NCBI GenBank assembly: GCA_965219405.1
Contig: OZ244736.1
Location: 992,001-1,056,000, forward strand
DNA from: VXMO01 sp965219405
GTDB taxonomy: Bacteria > Chloroflexota > Dehalococcoidia > UBA6926
Length of the DNA: 64,000 bases
Direction of reading: 5' to 3'
The notes beneath the pieces were generated by a model. That model was not told the origin of the DNA, ran no database searches, and worked only from the letters and a program-made list of their open reading frames with translations. A program made the translations under genes and the position numbers. How positions within the stretch are numbered: position 1 is the first letter of the stretch; each line of letters opens with the position of its first letter. Of this stretch, positions 18,924-26,904 are shown piece by piece.

Positions 18924-19145
18924 CCATACGGGCCGCCTTCGAGGCAATAGCGCGGGGCTAGGACCCACTGGGAATCTGTGGCCGGCTCGCACCGTCGTCA
19001 AGAAAGCCCGCCGCAGGATCGGTCAGGACGAGGACAGCCCCAAGCACATCATGGCGAAGGCCGGGGGTCGGGAACAACCGGAGCCGCCAACAACTGCCTG
19101 AACCGGCTGTTGTCCACCACTAATGGGAATATGAGGAGTGGGACG

Positions 19146-20063
19146 ATGCCACACCCCGACCTCGCTGTCGTCACTGGCGCCTTCAGCTACACGGGCAAAT
19201 ACATCGCCCGGCGACTGCTTGATAAAGGTGTCCGCGTTAGGACACTAACCCGGCATCCAGATCATAGGAATTCATTCTCGGGCCAAGTAGAGGCAGCTCC
19301 CATGGACTTCTCCGACCCCGATGGACTGCGCAACACCATGAGAGGGGCGGGTGTCCTTTACAACACCTACTGGATGCGGTTTGCCCGGGGGCAAACAACC
19401 TTCGAGCAGGCCGTTGAGAACACCAGGATGCTGTTTGAGGCGGCAAAGGAAGCGGGTGTAGGCAGGATAGTTCACTTGTCCGTGGCGAATGCGTCGCTCG
19501 AATCCAGGCTGCCTTACTTCAGAGGCAAGGCGCAGGTGGAAGAAATCCTACAGGGCCTCGACGTAACACACGCGATCATCCGGCCCACCCTCGTATTCGG
19601 GATCGAAGACATACTGCTCAACAATATCGCCTGGGCCCTGCGGCGGTTCCCAGTCTTTCCCATCTACGGAAGTGGAGAATATCCGGTTCAGCCCGTGTAC
19701 GTTGACGATGTTGCGGCTCTGGCTGTGGAGGCCGGCTCTAAGAGCCATGATTTCACAGTGGACGCAGCAGGCCCGGACACCTACTCCTTCGAAGCTCTGG
19801 TTCGCTTGCTTGTTTCCCAGATGGGCGTCCATAGCCAGCTTGTACACATGCCGGCGTCGGTGGGGCTTGCCTTAACTCGATTGGTTGGCGTGCTAATTCG
19901 CGACGTTGTACTCACCCGGGACGAGGTTGATGGCCTGATGGCCGGCCTGCTGGTATCCGGAGCCGGGTCGACCACAGCAACCAGACTAGAAGACTGGCTC
20001 ACAGACACAGCGGACAACCTTGGGCGACGGTACGAATCCGAATTGAAACGTAATTGGAGGTAA
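19146..20063 (+). CDS. Atypical short-chain dehydrogenase / NAD(P)-binding epimerase-like protein
   Basis: This 305-residue Rossmann protein opens with VTGAFSYTGKYIARRLL, a glycine-rich dinucleotide site of the atypical SDR (NmrA/NDUFA9-like) type. An acidic GQVEAAPMDFSD segment follows, then SVANAS and PYFRGKAQVEEIL in place of the classic YxxxK site. The ATG at 19146 is chosen because AGGAG lies seven bases upstream; an in-frame ATG at 19131 has no such site. Proteins of this type often act as chaperones of quinone- or NADPH-linked enzymes or as sugar/quinone reductases. The substrate is unknown. It lies downstream of the kinase operon after a 222-bp gap and looks independently transcribed. 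Confidence 0.85.
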   Translation: MPHPDLAVVTGAFSYTGKYIARRLLDKGVRVRTLTRHPDHRNSFSGQVEAAPMDFSDPDGLRNTMRGAGVLYNTYWMRFARGQTTFEQAVENTRMLFEAAKEAGVGRIVHLSVANASLESRLPYFRGKAQVEEILQGLDVTHAIIRPTLVFGIEDILLNNIAWALRRFPVFPIYGSGEYPVQPVYVDDVAALAVEAGSKSHDFTVDAAGPDTYSFEALVRLLVSQMGVHSQLVHMPASVGLALTRLVGVLIRDVVLTRDEVDGLMAGLLVSGAGSTTATRLEDWLTDTADNLGRRYESELKRNWR

Positions 20064-20676
20064 GAAGTTGCCACCGTGTTCCAACGGAGGAACGCCTCCT
20101 GCTCCTGAGTCTGTCGGGCGCGCTGGCCCCACGCCCAGTCGCGGCCGCTTAAGTTAACGAAAATCAAACCGTAGTCAAACAATTGCGTACTGGAGTAAGC
20201 AGGCGTACACCTGGGCGGACTGTATTGCGAACTTTTGAGATAACGGTGGTTCTGACAAAATCGGCCATACGAGGATAACGATGAGGAACATCCTGTCGTC
20301 GGCTTCTCCATGCGAGAACGAGGGTCGCCGCGAGAATGCCCATAGTTGCGACGGCTTGCCATTGACCAAGTCCTACGCCGCTAAAAGGTGACACCGGCGG
20401 CGCTACCATGACCAGCGTCGCTGCCGGTTCACACGCCGTTCTCGATTCGTATCTCGCCAGTCATGCTACGACTTTGAGCGTGATGGCAGATTTGCCACGC
20501 CAAAGCGCATGGCAGAGCGTTTCCCGGAGCCCGCCACAGCCCTGCTTGCCGCAGAGCTGTGGGCCTCCCCGAAGGCTCCGGGTTGGACCGCCTGGGGTTG
20601 CCGGACAGCCCGGACATCGGCGGTTCGGCCTGAGACCACATGAGGGTCGGCAGCGGAGCAATGGCCTGATTGGGTC
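20064..20676. other. Intergenic region with a dispersed repeat, between convergent genes
   Basis: No convincing gene. A dispersed repeat lies at about 20154-20236 (see separate entry). The rest is GC-rich with short frames on both strands that lack ribosome sites or family signatures. Confidence 0.5.
20154..20236 (+). repeat. Dispersed repeat, copy 1
   Basis: TTAAC(G)AAAATCAAAC and, after a variable spacer, GGACTGTATTGCGAACTTT match 41149-41198 (TTAACAAAAGTCAAAC ... GGACCGTATTGCGAACTTT). Both copies lie within about 220 bp downstream of a plus-strand gene stop. They could be ends of a decayed mobile element or a shared 3' processing signal. Confidence 0.45.
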
Positions 20677-22290
20677 CTAGTCCAGGGGCGCGCCCGTTGT
20701 GATCACGAACGGCGAAGGCTGAGTGATGCGTATCCGCACCAGGTGAGTGACATCGTCGTCCCGATATGTCGTGACTGCCACGTAGCCGTCCATGGGTTCG
20801 GTCGCGCAATTGCGCAGATAGAAGCCCTCGGTGCTGGCTCCCAGGTAGGTCATTGCCATGTAGGAATTGTCAACGTTTTCGGTGACCGGTTCTCCATTCC
20901 GGTAATGTATCTGTTCGCCGTTCTCGGTGGGGACGTAGCCGTCGACTACAGGCGCGAGCTTCAGGTTGCCGCCCGGGCGCTGGAAGTAGATCGGACAGTG
21001 GGTTTCGGTGCCGGCCCATCGCGACAGGATGAAGCCGGTGTTGGTTGTGATCGAGATTAATTCGTCCTTCGATGCGCCGCCGACGATGTAGTAGGGGCCG
21101 GTCACGTCCCCGGAGATGGTCTCGGGCGGGGACTGGAACCGCACGACCGGTTCGGTCACGGGTGGTCCCGAGGGCGCTGCCGGAGTTTCGATGTGGAACC
21201 AGTGGGAGCGCTCGCTCGCCCCGTGTTCGTTGATCGCCTTGATGCGGTAGGTGTAAGTGGTGCTGGCCGCCACCGTGTTGTCGGTGTAGGTCAGCACCGC
21301 CGTGCCGGTGCCCGCCACCAATACTCTGAAGTCGCCCCCTGTATCGTTAACGCGGACGCGGCGCAGGATCACGTAGCCGGTGATGCTGTCGTCCTGGGGG
21401 TCGTCCCATGTAAGGACCACCTGACCGTGGGTCGCCGTGGCGGAGAGGCCTCTGGGTTTGTCCGGCGCGTCCGCGTCTTCTGAGCAAGGCTCGATCTCCT
21501 CGCCCTCCCCTAACTCGGGTACGGACACATCCTCCCAGTCCGATGCGTTGGTCCCGAACAACATCTCGATCTCTGACCACTCCGATGCTCCAGTACAACT
21601 CGCAGCCCGCACCCTCAGCCACGAGAGCCCATGCAGATTGCTCACCACCGCGCTTGATCCGTGGAACGCGATGTCCACTCCGACGGCGGGCAGGTCCAAC
21701 CATTCCCCGCTGCTGCCGTCGATGTGGTAGTACTGGACCAAATACCAGCCGGCGTTCTCTATGTCTTGCCAGTCCAGCCTTACCATGCCGTGATGCAGGT
21801 TCTCCGTGTTCGACAGCACCGGCGTGCCCAGGTCCACCGCCGAGCCGGACGTGGGGGTGGCGCTCACCTCCTCAGCGGCCGGCCCGTATGGTCCGTAGCT
21901 GTTGCCGCTACCGTTCTCGGCCTTTACCCGGAAGATGTACTTCACTCCATTGGCCAGGTCGGTCTTCGTATAGGTAGTCTCTCCCGATGGGCCCCAATGC
22001 CCCTTTTTGTAGTCCTTGCCGTCTATCCTCCACTCGATGCGGTATCTCGTCGCGGGCGCGTTGCCGTTGTCGGCTGGCGGCTCCCAGGACAGGGTGACCT
22101 CCTGGTCTCCGGCGGTGACGGTGAGGTTGCGCGGCGCTCCCGGCGGACCTGTTGCCGGAGTCGTCTCACCATCTGCCCGCGTGAGCGGAATGTCCTTTCC
22201 GAGCAGGGCAACCAGGAACAGCGTCGAGGCTATTGCCACGAGCATGACGGTTGCCAGGACCATACGGCCGATCGCGGGTTGACAGGTCAT
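20677..22290 (-). CDS. Secreted or membrane-anchored fibronectin type III protein
   Basis: This 537-residue protein has an N-terminal hydrophobic segment (residues 8-32) that acts as signal or anchor. Three FN3-like domains follow: about 48-142 (PGAPRNLTVTAGDQEVTLSW), 155-245, and 275-375 (PDKPRGLSATATHGQVVLTWDD). The last is nearly the same as the FN3 modules in the 1866-residue protein at 35327, showing module exchange within the region. The C-terminal 150 residues form an unrecognised beta-rich domain with three cysteines. Its ATG overlaps the last stop of the decayed gene upstream (ATGA). A role in extracellular binding is inferred. Confidence 0.85.
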   Translation of the reverse strand: MTCQPAIGRMVLATVMLVAIASTLFLVALLGKDIPLTRADGETTPATGPPGAPRNLTVTAGDQEVTLSWEPPADNGNAPATRYRIEWRIDGKDYKKGHWGPSGETTYTKTDLANGVKYIFRVKAENGSGNSYGPYGPAAEEVSATPTSGSAVDLGTPVLSNTENLHHGMVRLDWQDIENAGWYLVQYYHIDGSSGEWLDLPAVGVDIAFHGSSAVVSNLHGLSWLRVRAASCTGASEWSEIEMLFGTNASDWEDVSVPELGEGEEIEPCSEDADAPDKPRGLSATATHGQVVLTWDDPQDDSITGYVILRRVRVNDTGGDFRVLVAGTGTAVLTYTDNTVAASTTYTYRIKAINEHGASERSHWFHIETPAAPSGPPVTEPVVRFQSPPETISGDVTGPYYIVGGASKDELISITTNTGFILSRWAGTETHCPIYFQRPGGNLKLAPVVDGYVPTENGEQIHYRNGEPVTENVDNSYMAMTYLGASTEGFYLRNCATEPMDGYVAVTTYRDDDVTHLVRIRITQPSPFVITTGAPLD

Positions 22291-22990
22291 TGCTTGCTCC
22301 TTTCTCGACTTGCGTCGTACTTCGATCCGTCGCTCTCAGGGTTCTTGTAGACGTAGGAGACACACTTGCCGCTCTCCATCGCCCAGAGCATGTCCGGCCC
22401 GAAGTTGTACCCGGTGGCCTCAAGGCTCCCCCAACCCTTCAAGTCCAGGCCAAGGCAGTGGGTGTCAGGGGCCCGATGACAAGATCGTTCTCGTCGATGA
22501 TGAACACGTACCACTGGCCGCCGATGCTCTCCTCGCGGCTGTGGTAGGTGAGAGTGGCGTGGAGCCTTGGGTTTCGTAGCGGCCGATGGCGTTGTTCACA
22601 GAGAACTTGGCGTAGTCGGCGGGGGGCGGGATGGACGCCATGAGGCTGTGGGCTATCTGTTCAGCTTCGGCGGATGTAAGCCCGGACTCTGGCTGTGGGA
22701 TGACTATTGTAGCAACTTTGACTGTCTCCTCCAACTCACTCTTGGACACTCCCGCTTCAGACCGCAGCATGTCTGCTAACGCCGCTCTGACGGCCTCCTC
22801 CACATTGGCGGAAGTGAGCTCGGGTTGAGGTTAGAGAAGAGCGTCGATTGCGGCCTGAACTATCTGCTCCACTTCCTGCCGAGTCAAGCCGGGTTCCAGC
22901 TGCTGAGACGTTTGGGCTTCTGCAATCTCCTGCACTTCGGCGCCGGACAGCCTCGCGTTTCTATCGCTACAGGAGACGAGTAATCGGTGC
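22287..22990 (-). pseudogene. Decayed Cache-domain lipoprotein gene
   Basis: Coding similarity continues across at least three frames. A lipobox-like LLVSCSD and helical repeats (GLTRQEVEQIVQAAIDALL) run into an in-frame TAA near 22832. The frame goes on with LTSANVEEAVRAALADM to AKFSVNNAIGRYETQG near 22565. It then shifts to ATLTYHSREESIGGQWYVF, and shifts again to LDLKGWGSLEATGYNFG and GKCVSYVYKNPES. The last parts resemble single-Cache ligand-binding domains. The signal peptide is also out of frame, and the usual C-terminal part is missing. The gene lies directly upstream of the FN3 gene, whose start overlaps its final stop. Confidence 0.7.
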
Positions 22991-23234
22991 AAGTATGAAG
23001 AGGGCCGCCTTGAGACCTGAGTAGAACAACCTACTGACTATCAATCCAGTGCTCTACAATTCCCCTATCACCACTATCGCAGTTCCCTCGCTGGTCAGCA
23101 CCTCTTCTCGGCAAAGCCCATCTCAGCGAATCGATGTCCCAGAAACGCAGCGCGTTCGTTCGGGTGCCGCCACGGGCGTTACCACCAAGTCGCACTTACC
23201 GGACAGGGCGATACCTTAGACCGGGGTCGGCTTG

Positions 23235-24959
23235 CTATTCCCTATCTTTCAGGAACTCCGACAGGCCGTCCATGGTGAGCGTGGCCCGACCGCCGGTTGC
23301 TTCGTAGAAGTTGTTTTCTTCGGACTCATCCATGCCGGGGAAGCTGAACCAAGCTATATCAGCACTCAAACTTTCCAGCAACTTCGAATCCACTGCTGGG
23401 TCTTTCTCATCTATCAGCAGAATCACTGCCGCCCGAAACTCGCGCTGAGATATAGACGCTTCAGGGACTCGTTTCCCGTACGCAGCAATGACATCGGATA
23501 CGGTGTATTTCTCTATCTTAGTTGCAGTAAAGGTGCCAGACTCTTGGTCGATCCATTCCCCATCTATTGCGACCCAAAAGTCAGGCACATCTTCTGGAGG
23601 AACCAAACCTGCCAAGTAAAGCTCAAGCGGACCGTACCTGTAAGACCAACCACGTTTTTCGGCTTTGAACCGGTTATCACCAAGATCAACGATCTCTTCG
23701 TATGGAGAAGAGAAAGCACCACCGAACGCTCCAAATATATTGCTGAAAGCCGTAAAATGCGCTCCCGATACCATGGGAAGCGAACCATAAGCAGCCCATT
23801 GATGCAATAGTTCGTGCAATATTACTCCTCTGAACCACCAAACGTGACTAAAGAACGGCATCCCTTTCAGTTTCCCAGCCGAACCAAATTCCCTGCTATC
23901 CGAAAATGTTGATTGGCCGGTGCCCTGCACATCGTTTGCTACCGTATGAAAGGTTCCTCCCGATCCAAGCTCATGTACATTGTCAGGGGATACAACCACC
24001 AGGAAATCGAAGTCATCCTCGAAGTGCTTGTAGAAACTACGTGCGTAGGCTTGAAGTGCTAAACCCCTCGATACCGGCAGGACAACCAGATTATCATTGT
24101 AAACGAGTGGCCCATCTTCAATGGTTACATCTCCACCGGTAAGAGCATAGCCTGAGTGACCAACCCTTACACCCCTTTCTTGGAGAACAGGAATATATGT
24201 ATATACGGACGAACCACTAAGCGGATTCCTTACCAAACTCAAATATTCCAAGCTTCTAACACTTAGCAGAGGGGAGACATCTGAAATCTGGTTAGTGTAG
24301 AGATAGAGACGTGTAAGACGAGGTAGGCCCATCAGTGCCGACAAGTCGGAAATCCCACTTTCGCCAATGCTAAGGACACGTAACTGGAGAAGGTCCGACA
24401 GGGCTGATAAGTCAGGGTTATCACCTTCGATGCCATGCAGCTCCAACTCTTCAAGAGCGGCCAATTCTCCAAACTGGAGTGGTATCTGACCGTTCAGATC
24501 ATTGTAATTAATGGCTATACCGATGACTCGACCTCCGTTTTCGGTAGTTATGCCGTACCAATCGCCAATCGGCTTGTCGCTCAGCCAGTTGGTGTTGTTT
24601 TTCCAGTTCGAGCCATCCATGGAGTTATAGAAGGCAATTAGTGCTGCTCTGTCCGAAGCAGCCGTACCGGAAGGCGTAGCAGTCGGAACGGGCGTCGGGA
24701 TATGAGTAGGTGTGGCGGTCGGTGTCGCAGTCGGAACGGGCGTCGGAGTGGCCGTGGGCGTCGGGGTCTGAGTAGGCGTTGCCGTGGGCGTTAGGGTTGC
24801 GGTGGCCGTTGCCGTAGGAACTGATGTCGTTGTGGCCGTGGCGCTAGGAAGAACCTTGGCCACCGGCGAAGGGGTCGGCTCATCGGAACATCCGGGCAGG
24901 AGAATGGCGAGGAGTATCGCGCCCGCGAGCAGCACACTGCTTGCAATGGACTTTGACAT
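23235..24959 (-). CDS. LRR lipoprotein with HExxH metallopeptidase-like domain
   Basis: The ATG at 24959 (MSKSIASS) follows GAGAGGAGCG; a longer frame upstream would run into the conserved leader. The product has about 574 residues. It has a lipoprotein signal with LLPGC and a Thr/Pro/Ala linker at about 25-95. An LRR-cap module (AALIAFYNSMDGSNW) and short LRRs cover about 105-270. A C-terminal domain contains VILHELLHQW, a zinc-binding HExxH motif. Glu candidates for a third ligand follow, but none is certain. It is likely a surface-anchored protease or binding protein. It has its own promoter and a copy of the shared leader. Confidence 0.88.
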   Translation of the reverse strand: MSKSIASSVLLAGAILLAILLPGCSDEPTPSPVAKVLPSATATTTSVPTATATATLTPTATPTQTPTPTATPTPVPTATPTATPTHIPTPVPTATPSGTAASDRAALIAFYNSMDGSNWKNNTNWLSDKPIGDWYGITTENGGRVIGIAINYNDLNGQIPLQFGELAALEELELHGIEGDNPDLSALSDLLQLRVLSIGESGISDLSALMGLPRLTRLYLYTNQISDVSPLLSVRSLEYLSLVRNPLSGSSVYTYIPVLQERGVRVGHSGYALTGGDVTIEDGPLVYNDNLVVLPVSRGLALQAYARSFYKHFEDDFDFLVVVSPDNVHELGSGGTFHTVANDVQGTGQSTFSDSREFGSAGKLKGMPFFSHVWWFRGVILHELLHQWAAYGSLPMVSGAHFTAFSNIFGAFGGAFSSPYEEIVDLGDNRFKAEKRGWSYRYGPLELYLAGLVPPEDVPDFWVAIDGEWIDQESGTFTATKIEKYTVSDVIAAYGKRVPEASISQREFRAAVILLIDEKDPAVDSKLLESLSADIAWFSFPGMDESEENNFYEATGGRATLTMDGLSEFLKDRE

Positions 24960-25076
24960 TTTCGCTCCTCTCGCCCAACGTCGTAAGATTGCCTGGACTT
25001 TTCGTTGCCCATGACAAGGCTTGTCGCCCGAAAAGCAGCCCTCGTCAACGTAAATGGTAGCGAGCCTCAAGGCCGG
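24960..25076 (-). promoter_or_regulatory. Shared structured leader, copy A
   Basis: This 117-nt leader lies directly before the ATG at 24959. In RNA sense it has the constant core GGGCGACAAGCCUUGUCAUG inside a perfect CUUUUCG/CGAAAAG stem. GCCUUGA and UCCAGGC can close an outer stem with one mismatch. It matches copies B, C and D, and the stem sequence changes on both sides among copies. Confidence 0.7.
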
Positions 25077-25119
25077 ATATAAGGTTCGGACGCCCAACTA
25101 CCGTTCAGACGCCCCGAAC
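25077..25119 (-). promoter_or_regulatory. Promoter -10 and a distinct tandem operator, leader A
   Basis: TTATAT (25077-25082, minus strand) sits at the leader's 5' end as a -10 box. Just upstream are two head-to-tail units, GTTCGGACGCCCAAC (25084-25098) and GTTCAGACGCCCCGAAC (25103-25119). Their starts are 19 bp apart, about two helical turns. The TAGGCA palindrome of the other three leaders is absent, so a different regulator probably acts here. Confidence 0.5.
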
Positions 25120-25149
25120 GGGTGTGGCCGGCTACGTCTTGCACCTCAG

Positions 25150-26340
25150 CTATTCTTGCCACAGCAGGGAATCCACAGCCATCACGATCTGCTCCCAGAT
25201 CCGGGGATGCTCGGTGCGCAACCTGGCGATCAGCGCCCTCCCGTCATTCCATACCTCACTCTCTGGGAAGTATTCGGTCCAGGGCTGCCCCGTTAACATG
25301 CTCTGCCCGTTGGCCAACCTCTCCTCAAAGTCCTGCACCTTGCGGCTTGCCGCACCCTCGTCCTCGTAGACAAAGACCAGGATCGTGACAAAGCCGTCTG
25401 AATCCTTTGCAACGCCCGCCCCCAGAACACTGTACTTTTCCGAGGTAGTTCCTGCTTCCATCTGTAGTTGGTCCCGCATTTTCTGTAGCTGTGCCTGCTC
25501 TTCGGCGCTGAGGAGGGAATCAAGAGGGTCGGTAAACCTCTCCACATCCCCAACCAGTAACGCCGAATAGGCGCCGAGTTTCTGTAATGCGCCAGCAGCC
25601 AACGCCAAGTCAGGGTCGTCTGCGAGGGAGTCTCTGTTTCCACCATAGGTGCGGATCAGCGACCTCATGCCCGCAGTCCCAAGTGTTCTGAACACAACAG
25701 AGTCCAGAACAGCGATCCGGCCGCCTCTGCCTAATACATCGTATGCCGGGGGTTGCAGTCTCTTCTTGAGGTCTGGCGTGTAGTCCGCACCCCAGCTGTA
25801 GAACTTCACTCCCAAGTGTTCTTGTACTTCGGGCTTATCGCACTCGGCGCAGGCGGCGAGGGATGCATCGGTGGTCTCGGGATCGAAGCGGCCACTTACC
25901 GCCTCCAGCGTGTAGGGTGGTTCTCCAGCCAGGATGCTCCGCTCGACGTCTACAACGCCGAAGCCCAGGTACTTCTGCTCTAGTTGAGTCATGGATTCAC
26001 GTGTGTATCCACTTATCCAGGGCCCTGCGGCCAGTCCTGTTGATCCAAGCTCGCGCAGGTATTCTTCCAGGTCCTGGTCGCTGGCATCCTCCGCCGGGGC
26101 CTGTATGCCGTTGGCCTCTCGCGCCAACCTGTAACCGTTGAATGACAAAATGCTCCGACTGTCCTCGGTTAGCGGAATGAGTTTCATCAGATCGAAAAAA
26201 GGCCCTCCCTGCTCCGATGAGGTGGTGGTGCTAGAATCGGTCCCGTTCGAAGGATTGGGATCTGGCTCAACGGAACACCCGGTTAGCAGGATGGCGAGAA
26301 CCGCGATGCTCAGCCCCAGACCAATGATTGACTTCGACAT
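25150..26340 (-). CDS. Lipoprotein of unknown function
   Basis: This 396-residue lipoprotein has a signal ending in LLTGC and a Ser/Thr-rich linker. The ATG at 26340 is preferred over TTG at 26349 because AAGGA lies ten bases upstream of it. The mature part is soluble and has no motif I recognise. Notable segments are CAECDK, a Cys pair at about 165-170, and a C-terminal helix-rich stretch. It lies 45 bp downstream of the RCC1 reading frames on the same strand without its own leader, so it is probably the last gene of the RCC1 operon. Confidence 0.8.
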   Translation of the reverse strand: MSKSIIGLGLSIAVLAILLTGCSVEPDPNPSNGTDSSTTTSSEQGGPFFDLMKLIPLTEDSRSILSFNGYRLAREANGIQAPAEDASDQDLEEYLRELGSTGLAAGPWISGYTRESMTQLEQKYLGFGVVDVERSILAGEPPYTLEAVSGRFDPETTDASLAACAECDKPEVQEHLGVKFYSWGADYTPDLKKRLQPPAYDVLGRGGRIAVLDSVVFRTLGTAGMRSLIRTYGGNRDSLADDPDLALAAGALQKLGAYSALLVGDVERFTDPLDSLLSAEEQAQLQKMRDQLQMEAGTTSEKYSVLGAGVAKDSDGFVTILVFVYEDEGAASRKVQDFEERLANGQSMLTGQPWTEYFPESEVWNDGRALIARLRTEHPRIWEQIVMAVDSLLWQE

Positions 26341-26385
26341 TGCTTTCAAATCCTTAACGTCCCTAACTTGAAGCTTGTTGGCTCC

Positions 26386-26904
26386 TCATCCCTCGACCCT
26401 TGGATTAGGTGGGTCAGCTTGGCCAAAATCATTGTTGCCCCAGCATTCGACGGAGCCGTCGGCCCTCACCCCGCAGCTGTGGTACCACCCGGCGCTGACC
26501 GAGGTGTACTCCCTGGCTGGCGGCGTGGCCTGGCCAACAACATTGCCGTCCTCATCCTCGTTTAACCCCCAGCATTCGACGGAGCCGTCGCGCCTCACCC
26601 CGCAGCTGTGGAACCCCCCGGCGCTGACCGAAGCGAACTCCCCGGACGGCGCCGTGGCCTGGCCAACAACATTGCCGCCGAAATCATCATTGGAGCCCCA
26701 GCATTCGACGGAGCCGTCGGTTCTCACCCCGCAGGTGTGGAGCGCCTCGGCGCTGACCGAGGCGAACTCTCCGGACGACGGCCGGGCCAGGCCGCCGAAA
26801 TCACTGCCCCAGCAGGCTATGGAGCCGTCGGTCCTCACCCCGCAGGTGTGGAGCCACCCGGCGCTGACCGAAATGAACTCTACTTGCACTGCTTCGGCCT
26901 TCAC
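26386..26904 (-). CDS. RCC1-repeat reading frame continuing the upstream RCC1 gene in another frame
   Basis: The 172 codons hold four RCC1-like units (SVSAGxxHTCGVRTDGSVECWG). They start at a GTG that overlaps the TGA of the upstream RCC1 gene (GTGA). Alignment of the repeats shows the array simply continues: the upstream frame ends CWGRQARGLTAPAE, and the next frame contains CGVKAEAVQ, a damaged repeat junction. Either a frameshift split one gene, or the overlap couples translation of two proteins. There is no signal peptide, so as a separate protein it would be cytoplasmic. Confidence 0.55.
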   Translation of the reverse strand: MKAEAVQVEFISVSAGWLHTCGVRTDGSIACWGSDFGGLARPSSGEFASVSAEALHTCGVRTDGSVECWGSNDDFGGNVVGQATAPSGEFASVSAGGFHSCGVRRDGSVECWGLNEDEDGNVVGQATPPAREYTSVSAGWYHSCGVRADGSVECWGNNDFGQADPPNPRVEG

